A stretch of 64,000 bases of DNA from Vombatus ursinus (GCF_900497805.2 NW_020954713.1:5613125-5677124), one strand, 5' to 3'; numbered from the stretch's first letter, positions 19,068 to 29,459 are shown. The notes: generated by a model not told the origin, from the sequence alone. Translations and numbers: made by a program.

Positions 19068-19242
19068 TTAAGTGACCCTGAGCAAGTCATTTAACCTCTT
19101 CCTGCCTCAGTTTCCTCTACTGTAAATTAGGAATAATTATAGTATTTACCTTCCAGGGTTGTTTTGAAGATCATATGTAATAATAGTTGTAAAACTCTTA
19201 TTACAGTACCTGCTACACAGAAGGCACTTAATAAATGCTTAC
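19068..19242 (+). repeat. MIR SINE 3' two-thirds
   Basis: 'gtgaccctgagcaagtcatt', 'ctgcctcagtttcctctact', 'tttaccttccagggttgttt' and 'ggcacttaataaatgcttac' are in MIR order. The tail runs straight into the pyrimidine tract. Confidence 0.85.
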
Positions 19243-19405
19243 TTTCCTGTCTCCCTTCTTTCTTCCCTCCTTCCCTCCCTCCTTTCTTCCCCTTCTCTCT
19301 CCCTCCCTCCCTTCCTCCCTCTTTCCTCCCTTCTCTTCTCCTTCCTCCCTCCCTTCCTTCCTACCTTCCTTCTCTCTATCCCTCCTCCTTTCATTCTTTC
19401 TTCTG
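19243..19405. repeat. (CCTT)n polypyrimidine tract
   Basis: About 160 bases of almost pure C/T with cctt and ccct units, extending a MIR tail. The strong strand asymmetry could support triplex DNA. The 112- and 81-codon frames across it are translations of the tract. Confidence 0.95.
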
Positions 19406-19998
19406 CCATCAACATGCTGGGGAAACCACTATGAAGAAGGATCTAGCCATCCCTACAAAATGCCAATCAGCTGTCACTGATCAAGCTGGCAAGCCAGCCT
19501 AGCTGAAGGAGCAAGGCACCCTGAGGGAGAGAGAGGAGGCAGCATGTGCCAGTCAGATCAAACCCCCAGTACCACCACCACCTTTCCTTAGGTTTTGATG
19601 GAGACAGCCCAGGACCCTGAACCCAAGAGCCCCAGGCATAGCAGCACTCTCCCTCCCGGACCACTGACCTTGCTTCCAGTCCATCTCCAGAAGTCACCGA
19701 CCTGGGAATTGCTATAGTCATTTAATGAATGTTTATTGACTGACTAACTGACTGACTATAGGTCCTATAGTCCCTTATATCCTCAGCAGCCACAGGTACT
19801 AAAGACTGGGCAAAGACAATTCTTATCATGAAAGTCTGTGTCAAATGATTTGACATAAAAAATGGATACAACTTTACCAGTGGAAATAACATTAAAGAAG
19901 ATGCATTAGCATTTGTCTGGCCACCCCTGGAGCACTAAGGCCAGTGGGCCTTTCCACCTGACTTCTACATAAACTCCCAGTGTCTGTTGTCTTGCTTG
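19406..19998. other. GC-richer non-repeat block and short tgac repeats
   Basis: 19410-19700 is relatively GC-rich with no repeat landmark. A minus frame of 84 codons (19721-19467) has no recognisable domain. 19718-19762 has 'tgaatgtttattgactgact' and gactgacta units resembling an L2-type tail. Confidence 0.3.
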
Positions 19999-20108
19999 TG
20001 AGAACAGGAGTCGTTTGAGAACAGGGACCATCTTGCTTTTCTATTTTTATCTCTAGGCTTAGCAGTTCTTTGCCCATGATAAGGATTTAATAAATGCTTT
20101 TTAGTTCA
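19999..20108 (+). repeat. L2 LINE 3' terminus
   Basis: 'gagaacagggaccatcttgc', 'tatctctaggcttagcagtt' and 'gatttaataaatgctttt' form the L2 3' end. Confidence 0.75.
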
Positions 20109-20264
20109 TTTATTTCTTTGCCCATCTGCATTTTGTACATAATTAACCTATTCCTAATAGGCTAAATCCTAATTCCTAATAGACACTAGAGTCCTAATGC
20201 AAACAGAAATTCCCTTCAGTTTAAGAGATGATCATAAGGAGAAATCAACATCATGTGACAAAAG

Positions 20265-20613
20265 TCAATAATCAATCAATGAAAAATCACCTATTAAGGG
20301 CTTAATATATATGCCAGGTCCTGGGGATACAAAGACAAAATGAAATAGGCTCTGACCACAGGGAGCTTACATTCTAAAGGGAGGAAAGGGGAGAGACATA
20401 TACACATAGTAATTATAGAAAGGGTGTTCAAAGTAAGTGCAATGTATTGGGGTTGGGGAGACATTACTAGCTAGAGAGGGGAACAGGAAAGGCTTCATGA
20501 AGAAGGCAGTCATATTGGAGCTGAGATTGGAAGGAAAACTGGGATTCCAAAAGGCAGAGGTAAGGAGGAAGAAGATTTCCTTATGGGGGATAGCTAGTAA
20601 TGTTATGAATGTC
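20265..20613 (+). repeat. ancient dispersed repeat
   Basis: 'atatgccaggtcctggggat', 'ccacagggagcttacattct', 'aacaggaaaggcttcatgaa' and 'ttggagctgagattggaagg' are landmarks of the old dispersed repeat, here over about 350 bases. Confidence 0.65.
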
Positions 20614-20737
20614 ATTTCAATGGATCTGTGCAGAATTATAATATGCAATATTACAATTATATGACAATGTTAGCATAATATTGTGAATAACTATATTACA
20701 ATATTATAGTAATATGTAAATATAATTTCAATGGATC
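20614..20737. repeat. AT-rich insert between 13-base direct repeats
   Basis: 'atttcaatggatc' occurs at 20614-20626 and again at 20725-20737. The 98 bases between are almost entirely AT with aatatta motifs. This could be a tiny TSD-flanked insertion or a replication-slippage product. Confidence 0.6.
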
Positions 20738-20958
20738 AAGAGGTAACTAGGCACTGGACCTGGAGTCAGGAAGACAAGATCAAATGTGTGCTCAGATACT
20801 CACTAGCTGTGTGACCCTGGGTAAATCATTTGACCTCTGCTGTCTCAGTTTCTCTAATTGTAAAATGGGGATAATAATAGCACCTACCTCCCAGGATTGT
20901 TGAGGCTAAGATATTTGTAAAACACTTTTCAAATCTTAAAGTGCTATATTAATGGTAG
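20738..20958 (+). repeat. MIR SINE, near full length
   Basis: 'gaggtaactaggcactggac', 'ctagctgtgtgaccctgggt', 'ctcagtttctctaattgtaa' and 'tgctatattaatggtagtta' are in MIR order. Confidence 0.9.
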
Positions 20959-21006
20959 TTATTATTATTATTATTATCATCATCATCATCATCATCATTA
21001 TTATTG
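20957..21006. repeat. (TTA)n(TCA)n(TTA)n compound microsatellite
   Basis: About six TTA units, six TCA units, then TTA again, grown from the MIR tail. Confidence 0.95.
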
Positions 21007-21062
21007 ATCTCAGTATAAGTTGGACTGGATAGCCACTGAGATCCCTTCCAACTCTCAAATTT
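21007..21062 (+). repeat. MIR/THER1 tail remnant
   Basis: 'gttggactggatagccactg' followed by 'agatcccttccaactctcaa' is a MIR/THER1 3' end. Confidence 0.65.
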
Positions 21063-21129
21063 TGTTTTTTATGTGCTATAGATATTCATTATCTCAAACA
21101 GATCATAATTCATCCATATTTGCTTAACT

Positions 21130-21283
21130 TTGTTGTTCAGTCATCTGACCCTTCATGGCCCCATTTGGGGGTTTCTTGGCAAAGACTGGAGTGGTTTGCC
21201 ATTTCCTTCTAGAGGAAACTGAGGCAAATAGAGTTCAGTGAATTGCCAAGGATCACACAACTAGTAAGTGCCTCTAGGTTTTT
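21130..21283 (-). repeat. Mar-1 CORE-SINE, truncated at the head
   Basis: 'ttgttgttcagtcatctgac', 'gggtttcttggcaaagactg', 'ctagaggaaactgaggcaaa' and 'cacacaactagtaagtgcct' are reverse Mar-1. The head and part of the core are lost. Confidence 0.85.
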
Positions 21284-21935
21284 CAGCATCTTTTGGGTCC
21301 CAGTAAAGCACTCAAGAGGTCCATCTGTGATTCCTCACTTTCACTACATGACCAGACAGTTTCCCTTTCCAATCAAGATTTCTTAACCTGCATTACAGTT
21401 GTAACTCAAATTCAGGGCTCTTTCTCCTAATACTCCTAGGTGTTCACTGGATGCTTCATGGAGAAACAGACCACTGTCCATGTTTGCCTTAATCCCAACA
21501 CATGATATTTTGCATGGTTTCCATTTCAGGTTCCATTTTAAATTCATTATGTGGCATATATTCCAAATTTCCAAATTATTCTGCAGAAAACTTTTCATTC
21601 CTGCAATTTCCCTTCATTCCTACTCTCTATTAATAATCCCTCCTCCACAATTACTGTGTTATGTTAGATAAAAGTCATAATAAGCTGAACTTATTGTGAA
21701 CTGAACCTGTGGTTAAGCAATTTAGTTAATTGTATGGCATAGCTCAAAATAAAAGAATTTTAGGTACCTGGTACCTCATTTAATAAAGAGGAGACAGCTA
21801 ACAGTTCACTTACTTCCTAAATTTTAGTTGTGTGATTCTCTTCAGTATCCCCACTGTGCATGTTCATGGCCTCGTAGAGATGGGAGTATCACCCCCAAAC
21901 CTTCTCTTCCTTAATCAGAAGTGATGCCATGATCC
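21284..21935. other. no recognised feature
   Basis: Non-coding AT-rich sequence. I see no repeat that I can support. Confidence 0.25.
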
Positions 21936-22091
21936 TTTCTGTTTCTCAGCCCACATCCCTCTCCCCCCTACCCCCATGTTCCTGCTAGTCCTTTGACTAG
22001 GAATTCTTTCTCCATCACCACCTGGAATCTTACCTACCCTTTAAGCCCAGCTGGAGACCCTCTGGGCTCTTCTGTAAAACTTCTCTTGCTC
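21936..22091 (+). repeat. L2 LINE internal fragment
   Basis: 'ttctttctccatcaccacct' and 'accctttaagcccagctgga' followed by 'cttctgtaaaacttctcttg' follow the L2 region just 5' of its 3' UTR. Confidence 0.6.
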
Positions 22092-22286
22092 AGTGTGGGA
22101 TGATGCAAAGGACCATGGCTCTGAAGTCAGAAGGAGCATGTTCAAGCCTCACCTCAGACATTACCTGGTGGCCTGGAGTAAGTCACTTGAACTCTGGGCC
22201 TCAATTTCCTTATATGTTAAGGGAGGGACTTGGACCAAATAGCCTTTGAGGATCCTTCTAGATCTAGATTTATGAACCTATGATCA
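22092..22286 (+). repeat. MIR/THER1 SINE
   Basis: 'gatgatgcaaaggaccatgg', 'tggcctggagtaagtcactt', 'gggcctcaatttccttatat' and 'agatttatgaacctatgatc' are in MIR/THER1 order. It may interrupt the L2 at 21936. Confidence 0.85.
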
Positions 22287-22568
22287 TACCAACTCACACT
22301 GATTCCCCAGAGACTTTATCAACAGCTCCTAGGAGTATGCACACTGTGTGTATTATTTCACTTATTTCTGTGTTACTCACAGGGAAAAGGAGGGGACTTG
22401 TGTTTCATTGGTACACAGGATTCCCGCATGAGGAAATGCCCTCTACCAATACAAGTCAGTCACTTCTTTGAAACAGATAGTCTCAGAGAATTGCCCAAAG
22501 GCAATTAAACATTTTGCCAATGGGTCAACAGCCAATATGTTTCAAATAAAGCAAAGAAGGACAAAAGG
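22287..22568. other. no firm feature
   Basis: 22287-22400 may continue the L2. The rest has no recognised repeat. Confidence 0.25.
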
Positions 22569-22990
22569 GAACCAGCATTTATTGAATGCATTTACTGTGT
22601 GCTAGGCATTGTGATAAACATTACAGGTACATATACAAGGAAAAAGGAAGACAATCCCCACCCTCAAGAGGTTTATATTTTATTGGGGAAAGACAGCATC
22701 CAAAAAGGAGCTAAAAGGGGGTTGGGGTGAGGGTAGGGATAAAGGTACTCAATGTGGGGCATGATATTAAAGTCCAGAAAATGAAGAAAAGGGCTAGGAG
22801 TGGAATGAAAGTAGGCCAGTCTGTGATGCTTCTTAAAATGGAAGTGCCAGAGGAAACTCACCAATGGCAGAAGGCAGGCAGGCCTTTTGGAGGGATATTT
22901 CATGATGAGAAGGCCACAAAAAGTAAAATGCTCCAGGGTGAGGAGGCCCCAGGCTCTGAGGGAAACTGTCAGATGAGGCAGAAGTAAAGG
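22569..22990 (+). repeat. ancient dispersed repeat
   Basis: 'gcatttattgaatgcattta', 'gtgctaggcattgtgataaa', 'ccaccctcaagaggtttata', then 'aaaaggagctaaaagggggt' and 'gaagtgccagaggaaactca'. This is a long copy of the old dispersed repeat. Confidence 0.6.
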
Positions 22991-23109
22991 CATGGTTTTA
23001 AAGTTTACAAAGCCATGAACAGAGCCAGGAGAGAAATGAATGAGTGACTGGAACCCAGGTCTTACTGATTCTGAGCAAAGCTGAAAGACTTATTGGATTG
23101 AACTGAATT
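22991..23109. other. unassigned flank
   Basis: No family recognised. Confidence 0.2.
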
Positions 23110-24117
23110 TATACTCTGTGCTGAAGAGGGTGGGGTTTTTTAGGGTGCTCTTAGATGCACAGAGGCACCCCAAGATGGTGGGGAAAAGCGCAAATCACGG
23201 TACGGATCTGCCTGAATGAATTCAACTCAGATCTTCTTTCAGCCGGAGAAAAAGTTTATTAAAGATAAGCATATAGGCCAGACTCCAAAGGAACCCAAAT
23301 ATCAGTGATCTAAATGGGGGTTAAGGTGGTCAGGTGTGGTGTGAGGCAGTCTCAACCTCTTGGGCATGAGGAAAGCTCAGCGTCTGAGTCGGGGCTGGGG
23401 TGGATAGGCCACATGACACCCATGAGGACTAGCGGGGGAGAGCCTAAGCCTCTAGGCTTGAGGACAGCTCAGCATCAGAATGGGGGAAAGGTGAGTCTTA
23501 AGTACAGAAAGACTGGAAGAGGGGTCTAGGAGTGGCCAAGCAGTTTGGAGTGATGGGAGGAGGAATCTAAGGAGTGGCCAAGCAGTTTGGGGTGAGGGGA
23601 GGCAGGGCCTAGAGAGATCTAGATGGGGGTGGCCAGCAAACTGGGGCGAATGGGGAATGCCTGGGTCCTGGACCTTGTGGGCCTAGCTAGGATTAAGGGT
23701 GAGAATGGCCAGGAAGGCAAAACAATGGAAGGAGAGGTCAGTTGAAGGGTCCAGGTGAGAATTTCGTTTGGAATGTCTGAGGGATTTGAACAGACAATGA
23801 GAATAGATAATGAAGGGAGCTGAAGGGGGGGGGGGAAGTTTGCTTTCAAAGGGAAATAAGGCAGCTTCCAAAACTTTAAGGTTTTCCTGGGACCAGTAGA
23901 CAACTGAAGCCAGGTTCTTTTTGGAGCTAGGGAAGAAAGATGCATTTGAATAAGCTTTCAATTGAGAGAGATAAAGTGAGTCTACAAGGAATCTAAAAGT
24001 TTTAAGGTTTTTCTGGGAACTGTAAACAAGGAGCCAAATCCCTTTTGCCCCTTTAGCAAAGGTAAATCTCTTCAGTACCATGCATAATATTCTGTCTTTT
24101 TCTTTCAAGCATGCATC
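23110..24117 (-). mobile_element. LTR-like block, probable endogenous retrovirus remnant
   Basis: On the minus strand an AATAAA (complement 23255-23260) followed by 'ctttttctccggctgaaag' and a CpG-containing stretch resembles an R-U5 boundary. Upstream is a long C-rich U3-like region with internal direct repeats. The sequence around 'gagtggccaagcagtttgg' occurs twice (about 23530 and 23574), and 'aaggtttt.ctggga' blocks occur twice (about 23878 and 24003). The repeat-bearing, promoter-like layout suggests an LTR. No TG...CA ends or TSD could be fixed. The 141-codon minus frame (24108-23683) contains the duplicated text and no known domain. Confidence 0.45.
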
Positions 24118-24232
24118 TTGATCATGAATTCCTTGAAGGCAGGGGTGAGTCTCCTCTGTATGAGCACAGCTCTAAGCATAGAGATGGGCAGATCATATTC
24201 TCTATAAACACCTGAGGAACTGAATGTAGCCT
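24118..24232 (+). repeat. L2 LINE 3' end
   Basis: 'atgaattccttgaaggcagg' then 'gagcacagctctaagcatag' and 'taaacacctgaggaactgaa' fit a diverged L2 3' end. Confidence 0.6.
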
Positions 24233-24264
24233 TCTCCTCTCCCTGGCCCAAGAAGCCCCTGAGG

Positions 24265-24470
24265 AGTTATTCACAGACTCACAGAATTTCAGAGTTGAAA
24301 GTGTATCAGCAGCCACCTAGTTCAACCCAGATCTGAAGATTACCAACTTATCCTGCAACATATTTGACCACTGGTCATCCAATCTTTGTATAAAGATCTC
24401 TAGAGAGGAGGAATCCTTTGAGGGAGTCCATTCTACTTCTGGCTAGAGCTAATTATTGCTGACCAATTAA
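24265..24470 (-). repeat. CR1/L3-type LINE 3' region
   Basis: 'tcacagaatttcagagttga', 'cacctagttcaacccagatc' and 'ccactggtcatccaatcttt' match the reverse CR1/L3 3' end, as at 636-960. Confidence 0.75.
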
Positions 24471-24612
24471 TTAATCAAGGAGAATTTATTAAGGTTTATA
24501 ATGCTCCAGGTTCTGTGCTATTTCCTAGAGATACTATGAAAAAGCAAAAATAGTCCTTATCCTCAAGGAGTTGACACTTTATTTGGGGAATCAACAAGTA
24601 TATATTAGGAAA
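24471..24612 (+). repeat. ancient dispersed repeat
   Basis: 'gagaatttattaaggtttat', 'ccaggttctgtgctatttcc' and 'ccttatcctcaaggagttga' are landmarks of the old repeat. Confidence 0.6.
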
Positions 24613-25262
24613 CGTTTTGGGCTGTAGTGCCTGCATAGCTCCTATGTAGCTCTCCTAAGACCATGAGCACCTCCCTGGCAGCACACTCATCTTCATCATC
24701 CACACAACAGGGAAAGCTGATGGTGGGGGGATGCTAAAACAGAAGACTTGAGTTTGAACTGGAGAAAGTTCAAAGTAGGAAAATGGCAACGTGCCTGGGG
24801 GAGCCAGTGCCTTTCCTCTCTCCATTTGTCTTGGTGAGCTGAGTTAGGGAAACAATTTGCATACTATGGCGGGGTAGGGGGAAGATAATCACTCCTAGAG
24901 TAACAGAGACACAATTTAAATAGAAGAATTTAATAATTCTATGTATTGGCAAGTTTAGGCATGGCTGCCTCATGCTGTGTTTGGGATCGATCAGTCTGGT
25001 GCTTCCAGTACCTGTAATGTACCAATAGATGCCTTTCTACTGTGAAAGTTTTCTCACGAATGAAAAGCTCTGGGCAAATGCCATCTTCCATTATGTCCTG
25101 GGAGGGAGGGGGGAGGAGGAAATGTAGTTGTGTTTTTCTTGTTTACCTGTCCATGGGAAGTTAATGTGATCTGGAGAATGCATGTACTGGGTACCTTGAC
25201 ATCAGCTCCCTTTGACTCATCAATACTATTCTGATTAAATCCCATAGAAAAGCATGTCTTCT
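24613..25262. other. no recognised feature
   Basis: No repeat family or convincing coding frame. Confidence 0.25.
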
Positions 25263-25612
25263 TCAGTAGCTACAATGATAATAATACTTGCTAGAATCTA
25301 TAAGTGCTTTAATATTTGCATTTAATATGATATGATATATAATGCAATATGATCTAATATGACATAATATCATATCACAACACGACATACAACATGACAC
25401 AATATGATATAATATAGTATAATATAATTTATTCTCATTTGTTCCTGATAATAGTCTTTTGAAGATAGTGATATTATTGTACCAATTGTTACAGAATAGA
25501 GAAGTGAGAGAATGTAAATGATTTGCTGAGGGTTTATTTAGCTACTAGGTGTCTGTAGTAGAAATTGAGCTCTGGCCTATCAGAATACAAGTCAAGCCTT
25601 TTTTTCTAGGTC
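25263..25612 (-). repeat. reverse MIR split by an AT satellite-like tract
   Basis: The left part 'gataataatacttgctagaa' and 'tataagtgctttaatatttg', and the right part 'tattctcatttgttcctgat', 'gaatgtaaatgatttgctga' and 'gaaattgagctctggcctat', read as one reverse MIR-type element interrupted at 25318-25432. Confidence 0.55.
25318..25432. repeat. imperfect (ATATG)n-type AT-rich tandem tract
   Basis: Degenerate 5- to 10-base units such as atatgatat, aatatgaca and acaacatgacac over about 115 bases. Confidence 0.85.
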
Positions 25613-25617
25613 ATCAT

Positions 25618-25800
25618 CAGGGATTCTTAACCTTTTATGTATCAAGGACATCTTTGGAAATCTGGCAAAGCCTTCAGATCTCTATTTCCAGATAATGTTT
25701 TTAAATGGATAAAAAAAGATTATGAAGGAAACTAATTGTCATGAAATAGTTATCAAATATTTTTTAAAAAATTATGGACCTCAGGTTAATAACCCTTTTG
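25618..25800 (+). mobile_element. hAT-like DNA transposon, non-autonomous
   Basis: The left end 'cagggattcttaacctttt' and right end 'aggttaataacccttttg' are inverted repeats of each other. The interior is AT-rich with 'tgaaatagttatcaaatat'. Known mammalian hAT remnants share the 'cagggattcttaacctggggtcc' start. The TSD has eroded. Confidence 0.7.
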
Positions 25801-26006
25801 TAACTTCCTGATGCTTCATATAGCAAGGTAAAGATAGGAAAGGAGGAGCTAGTGTGTTGGGGTCTGAGCCCTTAATCTGATTAGTGAAAACACTAAACCA
25901 CATTCTAATTAGACAAAACCATTAATAACATTTCAAAAGGGGTAGACACAAGGGATGTTTCAACAACCTGCTCTTAAAAACAGAGGGAGGCACTGAGAGC
26001 TTAGAA
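25801..26006. other. no recognised feature
   Basis: No family recognised. Confidence 0.2.
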
Positions 26007-26054
26007 GTAGTAATAATAATAATAATGATAGTAATAGTAGTAGTAGTAGTAGTT
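26007..26054. repeat. (AAT)n(AGT)n compound microsatellite
   Basis: Tandem taa units followed by tag units. Confidence 0.93.
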
Positions 26055-26079
26055 CTTGTTTAGGAAAACTGCTGACAAT

Positions 26080-26460
26080 ATCTCCCTAACCTGTATTTGT
26101 AATGTCAATATTTTGAACCCAAGTGTAAAATTTTATATTTAGTCATATGAAATTTCATGTTACTAGAACTGTATTAATATTTTAGCCTATCAAGATCTTT
26201 TTGGACTCTGACCGTATCATTGAATGTGTTAGCTAGCCCTCCCAACTTTGTAACATCTGCAAATCTGTTGAGCATTCAGCTATGACTTCTTCTATATTAC
26301 CAATAATAAAGTTAAACAGTGCAAGGCAAAATGCTGAACCCTGGGACATTCCACTAGAGACTTCATTTTAAATTGACATTGAACCATTAAGATTACCTTT
26401 TGGGATCAGGCAGTCAACTGATTTTTAACTCCAAGCAATTATACTGTTATGGTTTGGAGA
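26080..26460 (-). mobile_element. CR1/L3-clade LINE, part 1
   Basis: 'ctatcaagatctttttggac', 'tttgtaacatctgcaaatct', 'aaccctgggacattccacta' and 'aattgacattgaaccattaa' follow the reverse strand of the amniote CR1/L3 reverse-transcriptase ORF. It continues at 27756, which defines an insertion between. Confidence 0.85.
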
Positions 26461-27755
26461 GAAAGACTCTAGAGTTCTTTTTCTAATTCCCACTCCAACT
26501 GGAAAGCTAGATGACCACAGATGGCTGGCTACATCTCCCCCTCAGAGTTCTAGGGGTAGTCCTGGGAATTCAGATGTGTATTTCTTTTTTTTTTTCTTTT
26601 TTTTTTGGCAAGGCAATTGGGGTTAAGTGACTTGCCCAGGGTCACACAGCTAATAAGTGTCAAATGTCTGCTCTGAGATTGGAATTGAATTCAGATCCTT
26701 GTGACTCCAGGGCTGGTGCTCTATCCACTGCTCCACCTAGCTTCCCCCAGATGTGTATTTCTAAAGCCATTAGCTTTAGTTCTGATTCCAGTGTGTTTCT
26801 CTCAATATCAATCTTCAGTTAGCTATTATTTCCTATATTGTTGATTGACACAGTGATTAGTACCGCAATATCAATTTAATGTCAATTTGACATCAATATC
26901 AATCAGCGTCAATTGGCTTTTTTTTAATCAATCGGCTTTTACAAAGAAATATTTAATGAGAAGATTTAACAAGAAGAAACATGCAAAAATATCCCCTCAA
27001 ACTAAAAGAGTTGATCTCCTTTATACCATTTAGGTCCTGGTGGATAGTGGTGAAGTGGAATCAAATGTAAAGCAGTTGCTATACAAACATTAACCCAATA
27101 TGTTTACTTCTGAATTTGACATAGCTGTTGGATAAGTCTCTCCTTTGCTGCAGGATGTGATGCCTCAGTGCTGGCTCCCACAGGTCACTCCTTGGGGGCT
27201 GCACTGGTATACTAGGATTGGCTGCTGGAAAACTCCACTATGAATTCTCATCACCGGACCTCTGCTCCTCCAACCTTTTGAAATCTTTTAAGGCCCTGAA
27301 ACAAGGAATAAACACAAATAGGAGGCAATCCCATCCTAGACAGAGGATGGCATAAGAAATCATGTTCTTACTGGTTTCACGGTGGTTCCAGAGGAGAGAG
27401 GGTCCAAGGCGCCTCCCCCATGTAGGGGCCTATAGCAGTTCATCCTTCTCACTCAGCTTCAGGGAGACATAGAAGTTGAATTGGCACCATGGAAGTCTTT
27501 TATATGAACACTCAGTTCAAGCTTACTAATCAACCAAAAAAGCCACTCTTTACCACACAGTAAGCAGATAGAAAACAGTCAGATAATATGTACCTATGCT
27601 CTGAAGTGGAGGAAGGGTCTTCTATCATGCAAATTCAGAAGCAGATTCACTAAAGATGCATTTGGGCGATGGCATAGGGCAGAACACAATGTACATTCTA
27701 CTAAGGACTGGGCTCTTTTTGGCCAGTCTAACACACTATTACATAAGCCTATAAC
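26461..27755. other. 1.3-kb insert of unknown class splitting the CR1/L3 LINE
   Basis: The CR1/L3 text stops at about 26460 and resumes at about 27756. The intervening sequence has no L1, L2, SINE or hAT landmark apart from a later SINE (26586-26747). It contains a palindromic-looking tcaatatcaat/atcaatcggctttt stretch at 26810-26940. It could be a solo LTR or another unfamiliar element. No TG...CA ends or TSD could be fixed. Confidence 0.5.
26586..26747 (-). mobile_element. short tRNA-headed SINE with perfect 15-base TSD
   Basis: Flanked by identical 'cagatgtgtatttct' at 26571-26585 and 26748-26762. After the T-rich tail come 'ggcaattggggttaagtgac', 'ttgcccagggtcacacagct' and 'ctctatccactgctccacct'. 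The perfect TSD and low divergence mark it as one of the younger insertions. Confidence 0.97.
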
Positions 27756-28545
27756 TATTTTTTTTCTATAAAAAGATCATGAGAAACTTTATCAAATGCT
27801 TTGCTAAAATCTAGATAGATTATGTTTATAATGTGCTTTTGATTTACCAGTTTAGCATTCATTAAAAAATGAGGTTAGTCTAGTCTGATATGTTCTTGGT
27901 GAAGTCACACTCAATCTTTGTGATTACTTTTTCCTTTTCTAGAATTTTACTAATCAGCTAATTTATAATAACATACTTTTTTTTTCTCAAAATTCAAAGT
28001 CAAGTTTATTGGCCTATAGTTTTCTGGCTCTCTTCTCTTTTTTGAAATTTGGGACATTTGCCATTCTCTAATCTTGGAATACCTCTCTCATTCCCAAAGT
28101 TCTTTCAAATATCTTCGATGGTGACTCAACAGGAACAGTTGCCCATCCTTTCCAGAACAAGGATGTAGTTTATCAGGCTCTGGAGGCTTGACCCTATCAA
28201 GGACAGTTAGGTTGTCTCTTCCTATCTCTTTCCTTAGACTATTCTCACTTTTTATTTGCCACTTTTGTTCCATATTTTTTAGCCCAGTGGTCTTTCTTAT
28301 TTGCAAAGCAAGCAGACTAGAGTAGAGAACTCTGCTTCCTTCTGTCATCAGTTGACATCATTTTACCTGCCTTGAGCAGTGATCCCATCACTTATTTGAA
28401 TGTCCTGTTTTCTCCAAAGTGGTTAAAATAAGCAAACAAAACCCCTCTTTTTGCTATTCTCTTGACATCCCATTACTTCTTTTCCCTAGTTTCCATTGTA
28501 GTCTTTTCTGGACCATCCCTGGCTTGCAAACTCACTTTGGTGCCT
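27756..28545 (-). mobile_element. CR1/L3-clade LINE, part 2 (reverse transcriptase region)
   Basis: 'gagaaactttatcaaatgct' and 'gttagtctagtctgatatgt' are followed by the complement of a CR1 reverse-transcriptase segment. Translated on the minus strand near 28045 this gives ANVPNFKK, comparable to the family's ANVVPIFKKG motif. Many stops and frameshifts. Confidence 0.85.
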
Positions 28546-28549
28546 TTAA

Positions 28550-28815
28550 AAGAATAGAGCACTAGGCCTGGAGTCAGGAAAACATAAGTTCAAATCCAGC
28601 CTCACACACTTGTTAGCTGTGCTATCCTTGGTAAGTCACTTCACCTCAGTCTGCCTCAGTTTCCTCAACTGTAAAATTGGGATAATAATATCTACATCAC
28701 AGGGCTGTTGTGGGGATCAAATGACATATTTGTAAAGCACTTAGCACAATGCCTAGCACACAGTAGATGCTATATAAATGTTGGCTATTTATTATTATTA
28801 TAATATTATTATTAG
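28550..28815 (+). repeat. MIR SINE, full length
   Basis: 'gcactaggcctggagtcagg', 'gtaagtcacttcacctcagt', 'ctgcctcagtttcctcaact' and 'atgctatataaatgttggct', ending in TTA repeats. Confidence 0.93.
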
Positions 28816-28849
28816 CCTGATCAACTGCCATGATGGGGGAAAGGAAGGA

Positions 28850-29038
28850 GAGAGGGAACAAGCATTTATTATTCACCTCCTATGTGCCAGGCACATTTAA
28901 CTATTGGCTCTCTAAATATGGTATCTATAATCAATAAGCTGGTAAGCTATTGAAGTATTTGAACTGTACTCATATTGATTTTATCACTATAAATGAGACC
29001 AGAAGACATAATTAACCTTCTACTAAACAAGTGAATAT
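28850..29038. repeat. ancient dispersed repeat scrap and unassigned sequence
   Basis: 28855-28900 has 'caagcatttattattcacct' and 'atgtgccaggcac'. The rest is unassigned. Confidence 0.4.
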
Positions 29039-29053
29039 GGGATCATAGATTTA

Positions 29054-29305
29054 TTTATTTATTTTAATTAATTTATTTTGATTTATCAACAATCACTTCC
29101 ATATGCTTTTGAGTTTAAAATTTTTCTCCCCCTCCCTTCCCACCCTCTTCCTCAAGGCAATGTACAATCTAATATAGGCTATACATATATATTGCTATTA
29201 TACATATTTTCACATTAGTGATGCTGTAAGTAAGAATAAGAATGAATAGGAGGAACCACCAGAAAGAGGAAACAAAACACAGCAGAGAAAAAAATAGCAA
29301 ATAGT
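29054..29305 (-). mobile_element. L1 3' end, 5'-truncated, with TSD
   Basis: TSD 'gggatcatagattta' (29039-29053) and the same with one A/T change (29306-29320). The insert reads 'tttgatttatcaacaatcac', 'gtttaaaatttttctccccc' and 'gaaagaggaaacaaaacaca', the marsupial L1 3' UTR in reverse. Confidence 0.93.
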
Positions 29306-29320
29306 GGGATCTTAGATTTA

Positions 29321-29456
29321 AAGATAAGAAAGATCTTAGAGTTCATTATGTCCAACCATGTAATTTTACAGATAAGGAAATTGAGGCACAGAAACACTTT
29401 AAATGATTTTCCAGGGCCATACAGATAGTGTTTGAAGCAAGATAATGACAAAAGCA
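29321..29456 (-). repeat. MIR fragment, reverse
   Basis: 'aagaaagatcttagagttca', 'taattttacagataaggaaa' and 'gattttccagggccatacag' fit reverse MIR/THER1. The L1 at 29054 landed at its left edge. Confidence 0.7.
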
Positions 29457-29459
29457 ATA

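Noticed and set aside
19164-19502. 112- and 81-codon plus frames rich in Pro/Ser/Leu/Phe
   Set aside because: They translate the CCTT polypyrimidine tract.
23683-24108. 141-codon minus frame as a possible viral or host gene
   Set aside because: It contains the internally duplicated LTR-like text and no recognisable domain. Treated as part of the LTR-like block.
25610-25808. 8-base TSD for the hAT element at 25618
   Set aside because: Left gtcatcat and right taacttcc do not match.
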